NCBI GenBank assembly: GCA_964468435.1
Contig: CAYXVE010000012.1
Location: forward strand, 1-64,000
Length of the DNA stretch: 64,000 nucleotides
Source: JBCCTX01 sp964468435
GTDB taxonomy: Bacteria; Bacteroidota; Bacteroidia; J057
Direction: 5' to 3'
A program made the position numbers and the translations under genes. The notes beneath the pieces were generated by a model, which was given only the letters and a program-made list of their open reading frames with translations, was not told the origin of the DNA and did not search any database. Shown here piece after piece: positions 26,375 to 36,071 of the stretch. Position 1 is the first letter of the stretch, and every line of letters begins with the position of its first letter.

Positions 26375-29300
26375 ATGAAATGCGGTAAAGGACTACTACT
26401 ACTTTTAGGTATTTTATACTTGATGTCAGGCTGTTCACCAAATTCAAAACAGAATTTTGAAATTTCAGGTGAAATTGATTTCAACTATCACATCAAGCCT
26501 ATTCTTTCGGATAGGTGTTTTGCTTGTCATGGACCCGATAAAAACACCCGGGAAGCTGGACTGAGACTTGATACGCCTGAAGGTGCTTTAGAACATTTAC
26601 TCGAATCAGGTAATATAGCATTTGTAGGAAAAAGCCGTGTTCAAAGCGAAGCTTATCAACGTATGCTGAGTGATGATCCCAATGAGCTCATGCCGCCACC
26701 TGAATCTAAACTCGCACTCACAGAACAAGAAATAGAACTGATCGGAAGATGGATAGATCAGGGAGCTGAATACAAACCACATTGGGCCTTTATTCCTCCT
26801 AAACGTACTCAGATTCCGGCTTCAGCAGATAAGTCCTGGCCAAAGAATCCCATTGACTATTTTGTACAAGACAAACTCAAACAGGAAGGCTGGGAACACG
26901 CTCCTGTAGCCACTGATGCTGATTTGATGCGCAGAGTGAGTTTTACACTTACGGGCTTACCCCCTGCTAGTGATGACGTTTCAGAACTATTAAATGATCC
27001 CGGTGAATTTGACTTGCATCAATATGTGGATAAATTGCTGAATACTCCTGCATATGGTGAACATATGGCTGCTTCGTGGTTGGATGTAGCAAGATATGCT
27101 GATAGCGATGGATATCTGGATGATAAACACAGGGATTTTACACCTTGGAGAGACTGGGTCATACATGCTTTTAATGATAACATGCCTTATGACCAGTTTA
27201 TCGCCTGGCAACTTGCGGGTGACCTGATCGATGAATCTTCTCAAGATCAGGTATTGGCCACCGCATTTAACCGCTTACACAAGAAAAATTCTGAAGCAGG
27301 TATCATATTCGAAGAATACCGTACGGAATATGTTGCCGACCGGACCAATACCTTTGGTAAGGCCATGCTGGGACTCACCCTCGAATGTGCCAGATGTCAC
27401 GATCATAAATATGATCCACTAAGCCAGCAAGAATATTATCAAATATTCGCGTTCTTTAATAGTACTGATGAACTGGGAACGGCTGTGTATGGCCTGGATC
27501 AGACCCCCGGTCCTGCCTTAATGCTCTGCAATGATGAGGTAGAAGCCAAACTCCAGTTTGTTCAAAATCAGATCGAGCAACGCGAAGATCAGCTTGAAGA
27601 ACTAGCTTCAAAGATTCATGAAAACCTGGATGACAGGCAGCTTACAATACCTGATATTAAACATGAACTTGCCCCCTATCAGCGTGCATATTATCCATTT
27701 GATGAGATTACCCTTGAAGATGAGAAGTTGTATACAACTCCCAATCTTGCATCAACAGATAAACCTGCGCGACTTACCAACCCTATTCATAGAGACGGAG
27801 CCGCTGGTAAAGCGCTATTCGTCAGCGAATATCACTCCATCAGAACTACCAAGGAAGTAGGACTTTTTGAGCGTACTGATCCTTTTACCATAAGCCTCTG
27901 GCTATATCCAGATACATTATATGATGAAGCAGGTATTTTTTACCACTGCGAAAATCTTAGATTAGGATATAAGGGATATACCCTTAATCTGGATGATAAC
28001 AAATTACAGTTTATTATCGCTCATTCATGGCCTCAAAATGCACTCCAGGTCACTTCTTTGGCGCAACTTCCCGTAAAAACTTGGACACACGTGACAATTA
28101 CCTATGATGGTTCTAGTAATGCCGAAGAGATAAAGTTGTATATTAATGGTAATCAGGCTGATATGAATATAGACCGGAATAACCTATATAAAGGAATCAT
28201 TTACGAGCCAGATATACATACCTATGGATTTGATGGTTTTTACCTGGGTTTCCGTGATAAAATACCAGTATATCGAGATGGAGGATTGGATGAAGTAAGA
28301 ATTTTCTCCAAAGAACTAACCTCACTTGAAGTTAAATATCTATATGATCCGCAAAACTATGAACAGAATATTTCTTCCGATCCGGCAAGCACAGAATTGC
28401 TCAGGTCTCATTGGGTATCAAATAAACTTAGAGAGCATTCCTCAGACATTTTGGACCAACTGCATGGATTGAGGGAAAGGGAAAATCACTTGGGCAACGA
28501 TATTCAGGAAATCATGGTCATGGGTGATCTCCCTTACCCTAGACCCACTTTTCTATTGGAAAGAGGCGACTACCGGGCTCCTGGAGATCAGGTATATCCT
28601 TCAACTCCTGAGGTGATCAAAGCTTATTCCGAAGAGCTACCTCAGAACAGGCTTGGACTTTCAAAGTGGTTATTTGATCCTGAACATCCCCTCACTGCCA
28701 GAGTAATGGTCAACCGTGCCTGGCAGATGCATTTTGGAAGAGGCCTTGTCAGTACTGCTGACGATTTTGGTAGTCAGGGTGATCTGCCTTCACACCCAGA
28801 GCTGCTGGACTGGCTTGCCAGATATTTTATTGACTCCGGCTGGGACTTAAAGGCATTGCATAAGCTCATTGTCAGTTCTGCTACCTATCAGCAATCTTCT
28901 GCAATCGATATGGAAAAGCGCAAGGCAGATCCTGATAATACGCTATTGTGGCGTGGACCACGTTTCAGACTTCCCGCAGAGATGATTAGGGATAATGTAC
29001 TTGCAATGAGCGGCCTGTTGGTCAATAAAGTGGGAGGATCGAGCCAATATCCTTACCAACCCGATGGGTTGTGGGACGAGATCAGTAACAAGCACTGGCG
29101 GTATCCTTATCTTCAGTCTGAAGGTAAAGGCCTTTACAGGAGAAGCCTTTACACGATATGGAAGCGTACAGCACCTCCACCCTCTATGCTGATATTTGAT
29201 ATTGCTGACCGGGATGTATGTACCGTCAAAAGACGTGTAACACAGACGCCTTTACAGGCTCTGGTACTTCTCAATGATGTGCAATATATAGAGGCTGCCA

Positions 29301-29593
29301 GAGCTTTGGCAGAGAAACTATTGTTGGAATACAACAGTAAAATATCGGTTGCTTTAGGACAAGGATTTTTGACTGTAATTGGCAGAAAGCCGACGGAGAA
29401 AGAATCATCCATCATTGCAAATCAATTTGAAGTAGAACAAGACTACTATGAAAGCGAACCCGAAAAGGCAAGATCTTATCTTTCTATGGGACAACACAAA
29501 CCCGATGAGCGACTAGATCAAGTCCATTTGGCTGCGATAGCCGTTGTCATACATAGTATGATGAATACAGATGAGGCAATCATTATCAAATAG
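26375..29593 (+). CDS. Planctomycete-type cytochrome lipoprotein, copy 1 (PSCyt1-DUF1549-LamG-DUF1553)
   Basis: Large exported protein. An in-frame GTG seven codons earlier is possible, but the ATG of MKCGKG gives a standard lipoprotein signal ending LMSGC (Cys20). One c-type haem motif CFACH is at 48-52 with the family context PILSDRCFACHGPD, then DUF1549 (about 145-360, including CARCHDHKYDPLS, a second CxxCH), a LamG/concanavalin-like domain (about 460-670: FTISLWLYPD, TWTHVTITYDGSS, LYINGNQ) and DUF1553 (about 740-1040: PENRLGLSKWLFDPEHPLTARVMVNR-like). It forms a pair with the DUF1501 gene 54 bases downstream. Biochemical function is unknown in the family; an extracellular redox or polymer-attacking role is inference. 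Confidence 0.92.
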   Translation: MKCGKGLLLLLGILYLMSGCSPNSKQNFEISGEIDFNYHIKPILSDRCFACHGPDKNTREAGLRLDTPEGALEHLLESGNIAFVGKSRVQSEAYQRMLSDDPNELMPPPESKLALTEQEIELIGRWIDQGAEYKPHWAFIPPKRTQIPASADKSWPKNPIDYFVQDKLKQEGWEHAPVATDADLMRRVSFTLTGLPPASDDVSELLNDPGEFDLHQYVDKLLNTPAYGEHMAASWLDVARYADSDGYLDDKHRDFTPWRDWVIHAFNDNMPYDQFIAWQLAGDLIDESSQDQVLATAFNRLHKKNSEAGIIFEEYRTEYVADRTNTFGKAMLGLTLECARCHDHKYDPLSQQEYYQIFAFFNSTDELGTAVYGLDQTPGPALMLCNDEVEAKLQFVQNQIEQREDQLEELASKIHENLDDRQLTIPDIKHELAPYQRAYYPFDEITLEDEKLYTTPNLASTDKPARLTNPIHRDGAAGKALFVSEYHSIRTTKEVGLFERTDPFTISLWLYPDTLYDEAGIFYHCENLRLGYKGYTLNLDDNKLQFIIAHSWPQNALQVTSLAQLPVKTWTHVTITYDGSSNAEEIKLYINGNQADMNIDRNNLYKGIIYEPDIHTYGFDGFYLGFRDKIPVYRDGGLDEVRIFSKELTSLEVKYLYDPQNYEQNISSDPASTELLRSHWVSNKLREHSSDILDQLHGLRERENHLGNDIQEIMVMGDLPYPRPTFLLERGDYRAPGDQVYPSTPEVIKAYSEELPQNRLGLSKWLFDPEHPLTARVMVNRAWQMHFGRGLVSTADDFGSQGDLPSHPELLDWLARYFIDSGWDLKALHKLIVSSATYQQSSAIDMEKRKADPDNTLLWRGPRFRLPAEMIRDNVLAMSGLLVNKVGGSSQYPYQPDGLWDEISNKHWRYPYLQSEGKGLYRRSLYTIWKRTAPPPSMLIFDIADRDVCTVKRRVTQTPLQALVLLNDVQYIEAARALAEKLLLEYNSKISVALGQGFLTVIGRKPTEKESSIIANQFEVEQDYYESEPEKARSYLSMGQHKPDERLDQVHLAAIAVVIHSMMNTDEAIIIK

Positions 29594-29647
29594 CTCGTAG
29601 CTGGTAATTGGTAGGCGACTAAAGCTCTAAACCTGAAACTAACAACT

Positions 29648-31111
29648 ATGTCATATTGTAATAATTACGAACAAATTCATTCCCGAAGAGAATTTCTGCG
29701 CAAAACGGGTTTGGGTCTCGGTGCGGCTGCTTTGGGTACACTTATCAATCCAGTGAATGCTCTAGCTCAGGAAATGAATGCCCATTCCACTGATCCTACC
29801 CGTGGTATACTATCTTCTCCTCATTTTGCTCCAAAGGCCAAAAGAGTTATTTACCTGTTTCAGAGTGGAGGTCCGTCACAGATTGAGTTATTTGATTACA
29901 AACCAGAATTGTACAAATATCATGGAAAAGAGATTCCACCTTCCGCTATGGGAGAGGAACGTATCTCTGGAATGGTTTCCAATCAGGCTAGTTTTCCACT
30001 AGTCGGTTCGTACTACGATTTCAGGCAATATGGTCAGAGTGGTGCCTGGATCAGCGAACTCATGCCTTACACGTCTGAGATAGCTGATGAGCTGTGTTTT
30101 ATCAAATCCATGCGCACTGATGCGATTAATCACGAACCTGCTGTCATCATGTTTCAGACAGGCCATCAGCAAAGCGGCCGACCTTCCATTGGGGCATGGT
30201 TGAGTTATGGATTGGGATCAGATAATGAGAATCTTCCTGCATTTGTTGTGATGATTTCCAAAGGAGAAGGGGCACAGCCACTCAATTCTTCTGCATGGTC
30301 TAATGGGTTTTTGCCTGCCCATCACCAGGGAGTTCAATTTCGGGCAGGAAAAGAACCTGTATTATATCTCAATAACCCTGAAGGAAGGACTAGAGAGGAT
30401 CGCGCACGCACACTCAACTACATAGAGCAGCTCAATCTAGAACAGCAACAGATATGGGGAGATCCAGGTATCACTTCTAAGATTGCCCAGTACGAAATGG
30501 CTTTTCGCATGCAGAGCTCTGTGCCCGATGTTGTCGATCTTTCGGGGGAGCCTGATTACATATATGAAATGTATGGTGAAGATTCACGCATTCCCGGAAC
30601 CTTTGCAGCTAACTGTCTCCTGGCGAGGCGCCTGGCAGAACAGAATGTCAAGTTCATACAACTTTACCACATGGGATGGGATCAGCATGGAGGCCTTCCC
30701 AGAGGAATCCGCAATATGGCGAATACCACCGATCAGGCTTCCGCTGCGCTGATCAAAGACCTCAGACAAAGAGGGCTATTAGAAGATACATTGGTCGTCT
30801 GGGGGGGGGAGTTTGGAAGAACCAGTTTTTCTCAGGGTCGACTCACCAAAGATAACTATGGCAGGGATCATCACGCCAGATGCTTTACACTCTGGCTGGC
30901 TGGTGCGGGCGTGAAAAAAGGCTTTTCCTATGGAAAGACAGATGATTTTAGCTTCAATATTATTGAGAATCCCGTTCATGTGCATGATTTTCAGGCTACC
31001 CTCTTACATCTGCTGGGTATAGACCACGAACGTTTGACCTTCAAGCATCAGGGCAGGAGATACAGGCTGACTGATGTACACGGTCATGTGGTGAAGCTTG
31101 TACTAGCATAA
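29648..31111 (+). CDS. DUF1501 protein with Tat signal, copy 1
   Basis: 487 residues with a twin-arginine signal (SRREFLRKTGLGLGAAALG) and the DUF1501 body, which has an alkaline-phosphatase/sulfatase-like fold: KRVIYLFQSGGPSQIELFDYK near the start, YHMGWDQHGG, WGGEFGRT and NYGRDHHARCF later. His and Asp in these motifs could bind metal. The family occurs next to PSCyt1/DUF1549/DUF1553 proteins and is presumed to act with them across the membrane; the substrate is unknown. The WGGE codons are written with a run of nine G (30801-30809), a slippery tract absent as such in the paralogues. Confidence 0.92.
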   Translation: MSYCNNYEQIHSRREFLRKTGLGLGAAALGTLINPVNALAQEMNAHSTDPTRGILSSPHFAPKAKRVIYLFQSGGPSQIELFDYKPELYKYHGKEIPPSAMGEERISGMVSNQASFPLVGSYYDFRQYGQSGAWISELMPYTSEIADELCFIKSMRTDAINHEPAVIMFQTGHQQSGRPSIGAWLSYGLGSDNENLPAFVVMISKGEGAQPLNSSAWSNGFLPAHHQGVQFRAGKEPVLYLNNPEGRTREDRARTLNYIEQLNLEQQQIWGDPGITSKIAQYEMAFRMQSSVPDVVDLSGEPDYIYEMYGEDSRIPGTFAANCLLARRLAEQNVKFIQLYHMGWDQHGGLPRGIRNMANTTDQASAALIKDLRQRGLLEDTLVVWGGEFGRTSFSQGRLTKDNYGRDHHARCFTLWLAGAGVKKGFSYGKTDDFSFNIIENPVHVHDFQATLLHLLGIDHERLTFKHQGRRYRLTDVHGHVVKLVLA

Positions 31112-31296
31112 ATCATCAGGCTACTTTATCTTTTCCCCATACAGCTAAACCTCATATGCCTGCTATTTTTTTGAGTTCAGTGTTAGACTCTTGGTTAAAG
31201 GGAAAAGTTACAAATGAGATGCTATGAAATAAGAGATGTTTTTTTGAGGTTGAGATAGAGTTAATATTTTACGATATTGAAAAAAATTGACATCGA

Positions 31297-34200
31297 ATGA
31301 CCAGAATTTATACAGGTATACTATTTGTAATAGTTGCATGGGGATTGGCGTCTTGTACACAGGAAAAGCAGACTGCTAATGAAAAAGATTATTCGGATAT
31401 CAAAACCGTTGATTTCAATGATCATATTAAGCCGATTCTTTCGGATCGTTGTTTTGCATGCCATGGTCCTGATCATAATTCGCGTAAGGCTGAGCTGAGA
31501 CTGGATGTAGGGGAAGGTGCTTTGCAGAAAAAGTTGGAGTCTGGTGGTTATGCTTTTGTAGCTGGAGATACAAAAGCTAGTGAAGCCTACCAGCGCATGC
31601 TTTCAGATGATCCTGAAACCATGATGCCTCCACCGTCGTCCCACTTATCATTGTCCAAAGCTGAGAAGGATCTCATTGCCAAATGGATCAGACAGGGAGC
31701 TACCTGGAAGGAACACTGGTCATTTATCCCCCCAGAAAGGACTGCCATACCCGGCCATTTACTCAAGGAATGGGTCAAAAATCCTATAGATGAGTTTGTC
31801 GCTGAAAAGCTAGACCAAAACGGTCTAAAGCCTTCGCCAGAAGCCCGTAAGGAGAGGCTCCTGCGTAGAGCGACTTTTGACCTTACCGGATTACCTCCTA
31901 CAGCGGAAGAAATAGAGGCTTTTGTCGAAGATCATTCAGTAGATGCTTACGAAAAGGTTGTAGATCGCTTGTTGAGCTCTCCTGCCTATGGAGAACGAAT
32001 GGCTTCGCTATGGTTGGATGCAGCCCGTTACTCCGATTCTCATGGATATCAGGATGATAGACCCCGTACGATGTGGCCGTGGAGAGACTGGGTCATACAG
32101 GCTTATAATGAAAACCTGCCTTACGATAAGTTTGGTACCTGGCAACTCGCAGGTGACCTGCTGCCGGATGCTACTTATGAACAGAAACTGGCAACTGGTT
32201 TTAATCGAAATCACGGAATTACCCAGGAAGGAGGAGTAATTGAAGAGGAATATCTTACTGAGTATGCTGCTGACCGGACACAGACGTTTGGTACAGTATT
32301 TTTGGGGCTGACCCTTCAATGTGCAAGATGCCATGATCACAAATACGACCCCATTTCACAGCAAGAATTCTATCAACTTTTTTCCTTTTTTAATAACATC
32401 CCTGAGCGTGGTAAGATAAGTTACTTCAATCAGTCCCCTGCACCTGCTATCAAAGTTCAGAATCCAGTAATGGATAGTACGATCAGCCAGATTAAGCAGC
32501 AAATAGCTTACTGGGAACAACAGGAAAAGCAGATGATGACAGGTATAAATCATGCGCTTGGGAGCGAGCAGAAACAGCAAAATCCTCATACAGAAGAAAA
32601 GTACAGGAGATGGTTGGAGCAAAAAGGAAGTATAAAGGATGTTGCAGCTAATATCGATGAGGGATTGCTGGTGTGGGTAGACTTTGACCAGGAAAATAGC
32701 CCATTTGTTAGTAAAGTCTCCCTAAATAGTCGCGGAAAAGTTAATATTAATCTCCCTCCTGAAATTGAAAAACCAGAGATAAATACCGGAAAGTCAGGTA
32801 ATGCATTGGCGTTCAATGGCAAAAACTTTTTATCTATGGGAGAAATAGGAGATTTTGATCACTACCATCAGTTTTCCCTGGGGGCGTGGATACAGCACAG
32901 TAATCAGCATGATCGCCATGCAGGAATTCTGAGTCGAAGGGTAGGGGAGCAGAAGCGTCAGGGATATGATCTTGTGTTGACAAGAGACCATAAACTGACA
33001 TTCAGGATTTTCCATGATGCCAACAGCTTTTTTGTATCAGTACAGACGCGCAAACGCGTACCTATGAATACCTGGACGCATGTTTTTGCTACCTACGACG
33101 GGTCAGGTAAAGCCGCAGGTATACAATTGTATATTGATGGAGAAAAACAGGCTACCTTCACAATCCGGGATAATCTTCAGCATAAATCTATTCTCAATGG
33201 TAACGATTTTCTGATAGGAAACTGGAATCACAGGGCACGTGTTCTAGGGGATTTGTATGGGTTTAAGGGAGGAAAAATAGATGAGGTCAAACTATATAAC
33301 CGTAGACTTTCTCCCATAGAAATTCCCCTCGTTGCCGGAATGCGCTTAACCAGTAGATTTCCCAAAGATGATCCTCTTATATCTGAAGATGCCAGTTATC
33401 AACATTACCTCATGCATTACGACGCTACCTATCAATACATTCGCAACAGGCTGGATAGTCTTAGGGCACTCGATCAGGAGGTACCCTATGTGATGATCAT
33501 GGAGGAGCTGGATACCATCAAGACGACCTATTGGCTGAATAGGGGAGCCTACGATGCCAAAATGGACCCTGTAGAGCGTGGAACTCCCCAGGCAATACTA
33601 GACTTTTCAGGTGAATTGCCACATAACAGGCTGGGCCTTGCCAGATGGCTGTTTGATGAAAGGAATCCCCTTACAGCTCGGGTTGCTGTCAACCGTATGT
33701 GGCAGATGCTTTTTGGAAAGGGACTGGTCAGCACACCAGAAGATTTCGGTAATCAGGGAGCATTACCCACTCATCCCAGGCTATTGGACTGGTTGGCCGT
33801 GGAATTCAGAACATCTGGTTGGGATGTGAAGCACATGCTCAGGCTGATGGTAACATCGGCAACGTACAGGCAAAGTGCCAGAATCAATATAAAACTCAAT
33901 GAGATTGATCCAGATAATGTATTACTGGCACGTGGACCCTCGAAACGGCTAGCCTCAGAAATGATGCGGGATCAGGCTCTGGCTATGAGTGGATTACTCA
34001 ATCCGCAAGTAGGCGGGAAATGGGTAAAACCCTATCAGCCCCCGGGATTGTGGAAAGAAATGGCCAATCAGATTGGGGAAAACAAATATCGCCCCAGCCA
34101 AGGTGCAGATCTGTATCGAAGGAGTATATACAGTTACTGGAAAAGGACAATCCCGCCTCCTACAATGCTGATTTTTGATACACCCGAACGCACAATGTGT

Positions 34201-34569
34201 GAAGTTAATAGGCAAAGTACAACTACACCACTTCAGGCGCTTGTAAGACTTAATGCTCCCATTTATGTAGAAACCTCACGTAAATTAGCTGAAAAACTGA
34301 TACTTGAATATGAGGCTCCTTCTACACAAATATCTCAGGCATTTTTGCTGGCAACCTCGCGTTCTGTTAATGATGGAGAGCTAGAGATGCTCAAAGAGCT
34401 ATACATATCAGAAAAATCAAGATTTGAAAGTAATGAATCTGAAGCAGATGCCTTACTAAGCGTGGGGGCATCTCCTGTAATTACCAGCCTGGAGAAAGAT
34501 CAATTAGCAGCTCTCACAGTAGTGATCAATACAATTATGAACCTTGAAGAAGCTAAATACAGAGGATAA
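31297..34569 (+). CDS. Planctomycete-type cytochrome lipoprotein, copy 2
   Basis: 1090 residues with the same order as copy 1. Lipoprotein signal to Cys20 (GLASC), CFACH at 52-56, DUF1549 with CARCHDHKYDPIS, LamG (about 510-660: FSLGAWIQHSNQHDRHAG, TWTHVFATYDGSG, LYIDGEKQ), DUF1553 (about 760-1060: NRLGLARWLFDERNPLTARVAVN). The middle LamG part is much more divergent from copies 1 and 3 than the flanking domains, suggesting different ligands. Its stop is two bases before the next ATG, the tightest coupling of the three pairs. Confidence 0.92.
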   Translation: MTRIYTGILFVIVAWGLASCTQEKQTANEKDYSDIKTVDFNDHIKPILSDRCFACHGPDHNSRKAELRLDVGEGALQKKLESGGYAFVAGDTKASEAYQRMLSDDPETMMPPPSSHLSLSKAEKDLIAKWIRQGATWKEHWSFIPPERTAIPGHLLKEWVKNPIDEFVAEKLDQNGLKPSPEARKERLLRRATFDLTGLPPTAEEIEAFVEDHSVDAYEKVVDRLLSSPAYGERMASLWLDAARYSDSHGYQDDRPRTMWPWRDWVIQAYNENLPYDKFGTWQLAGDLLPDATYEQKLATGFNRNHGITQEGGVIEEEYLTEYAADRTQTFGTVFLGLTLQCARCHDHKYDPISQQEFYQLFSFFNNIPERGKISYFNQSPAPAIKVQNPVMDSTISQIKQQIAYWEQQEKQMMTGINHALGSEQKQQNPHTEEKYRRWLEQKGSIKDVAANIDEGLLVWVDFDQENSPFVSKVSLNSRGKVNINLPPEIEKPEINTGKSGNALAFNGKNFLSMGEIGDFDHYHQFSLGAWIQHSNQHDRHAGILSRRVGEQKRQGYDLVLTRDHKLTFRIFHDANSFFVSVQTRKRVPMNTWTHVFATYDGSGKAAGIQLYIDGEKQATFTIRDNLQHKSILNGNDFLIGNWNHRARVLGDLYGFKGGKIDEVKLYNRRLSPIEIPLVAGMRLTSRFPKDDPLISEDASYQHYLMHYDATYQYIRNRLDSLRALDQEVPYVMIMEELDTIKTTYWLNRGAYDAKMDPVERGTPQAILDFSGELPHNRLGLARWLFDERNPLTARVAVNRMWQMLFGKGLVSTPEDFGNQGALPTHPRLLDWLAVEFRTSGWDVKHMLRLMVTSATYRQSARINIKLNEIDPDNVLLARGPSKRLASEMMRDQALAMSGLLNPQVGGKWVKPYQPPGLWKEMANQIGENKYRPSQGADLYRRSIYSYWKRTIPPPTMLIFDTPERTMCEVNRQSTTTPLQALVRLNAPIYVETSRKLAEKLILEYEAPSTQISQAFLLATSRSVNDGELEMLKELYISEKSRFESNESEADALLSVGASPVITSLEKDQLAALTVVINTIMNLEEAKYRG

Positions 34570-34571
34570 TT

Positions 34572-36035
34572 ATGATGGAAGATATATTAAGAGAATATAG
34601 TTGTCAGATGAACAGAAGGCATTTCTTTTCCAGGCTGAGCCTTGGAGTAGGAAGCCTTGCATTAGGATCATTGTTGGGATGTGGCGAAGGACCCGCTGCT
34701 TCCTCCTTTTTAGATGGGTCTACTGGAATATTAAGTTCTCCTCATTTTGCACCTAAAGCCAAACGAGTAATCTATCTCTTTCAAAGTGGAGGGCCTTCCC
34801 AGATTGATTTATTTGACTACAAACCTTTGCTTGCTCAGATGCATGGGGAAGAACTGCCAACATCTGTGCGTATGGGGCAGCGTCTTACAGGGATGACAGC
34901 ATATCAAAATTCTTTGCCATTGGCTTCTTCTTTTTTTGAATTCAAACAACATGGGCAGTCGGGAGCCTGGGTCAGTGAGTTGATGCCTTATATATCAGAA
35001 GTAGTAGATAATCTTTGCTTTATCAAAAGCATGCACACAGAAGCGATCAATCACGACCCAGCAATAACTTTTTTCCAAACGGGATCGCAGCAGCCTGGAA
35101 GACCCAGCATAGGTTCCTGGATCAGCTATGGTTTAGGTAGCCTCAATGAAAATCTACCAACTTTCATTGTACTGCTTTCCCGGGGCGCTCAAAGACCTCA
35201 ACCCATATATTCCCGTCTGTGGGGCAACGGATTTCTGGCCTCACTTCATCAGGGTGTCCCACTTAGATCCGGTAAAGATCCAGTATTATATCTTCAGAAT
35301 CCAACCGGCATCACACGTGCTGCTAGGAGAGAGGTGCTTGATAAGCTCTCCGAACTCAATCACATGTATATGGAAGAGATGGGAGATCCCGATATGCCAT
35401 CACGGATAGCTCAGTACGAGATGGCATACCGCATGCAGACTTCTGTGCCAGAGGCACTTGATCTTTCTAGTGAACCCGATGAAATATTTGATCTCTATGG
35501 ACCTGAGGCCCGGATTCCAGGCACCTATGCGGCCAATGCCCTGCTGGCGCGCAGACTGGCAGAGCGCGATGTAAAATTTATCCAATTATATCATCTGGGA
35601 TGGGATCAGCACACAGATCTCCCCAGAGAGCTCGCCTCTCAGTGTCGCGATACAGACCGCGCCTCTGCTGCTTTGATCACGGATTTGAAACAAAGAGGTC
35701 TTCTAGACGATACGCTCGTCATCTGGGGGGGCGAGTTTGGGCGCACGAACTACTCTCAGGGTAAACTGACCCAAGACAACTACGGTAGAGATCATCATCC
35801 ACGTTGTTTTACAGTCTGGATGGCTGGTGCAGGGATAAAACCAGGTTTTAGCTTTGGAGAGACTGACGATTTTAGTTACAATATTGCGAAAGATCCGGTA
35901 CATGTTCATGATTTTCAGGCTACCTTACTGCATCTGTTAGGAGTGGATCATGAAAAACTCACCTACAAACATCAGGGCAGAAGATACCGGTTGACTGATG
36001 TACATGGAAATGTCGTTAGGCAAATATTGGCTTAG
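34572..36035 (+). CDS. DUF1501 protein with Tat signal, copy 2
   Basis: 487 residues, paired with cytochrome copy 2. The signal has MNRRHFFSRLSLGVGSLALGS and then LLGCGEG, so it may be a Tat-exported lipoprotein, unlike copies 1 and 3. The start could be the ATG used here or the internal ATG of MNRRHFF. The DUF1501 motifs are all kept: RVIYLFQSGGPSQIDLFDYK, YHLGWDQHTD (Asp replacing a Gly of copies 1 and 3), WGGEFGRTNYSQGKL, NYGRDHHPRCF. Confidence 0.92.
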   Translation: MMEDILREYSCQMNRRHFFSRLSLGVGSLALGSLLGCGEGPAASSFLDGSTGILSSPHFAPKAKRVIYLFQSGGPSQIDLFDYKPLLAQMHGEELPTSVRMGQRLTGMTAYQNSLPLASSFFEFKQHGQSGAWVSELMPYISEVVDNLCFIKSMHTEAINHDPAITFFQTGSQQPGRPSIGSWISYGLGSLNENLPTFIVLLSRGAQRPQPIYSRLWGNGFLASLHQGVPLRSGKDPVLYLQNPTGITRAARREVLDKLSELNHMYMEEMGDPDMPSRIAQYEMAYRMQTSVPEALDLSSEPDEIFDLYGPEARIPGTYAANALLARRLAERDVKFIQLYHLGWDQHTDLPRELASQCRDTDRASAALITDLKQRGLLDDTLVIWGGEFGRTNYSQGKLTQDNYGRDHHPRCFTVWMAGAGIKPGFSFGETDDFSYNIAKDPVHVHDFQATLLHLLGVDHEKLTYKHQGRRYRLTDVHGNVVRQILA

Positions 36036-36071
36036 AGATCAAACAGATGCAGATACAATGAATACTTTCAG

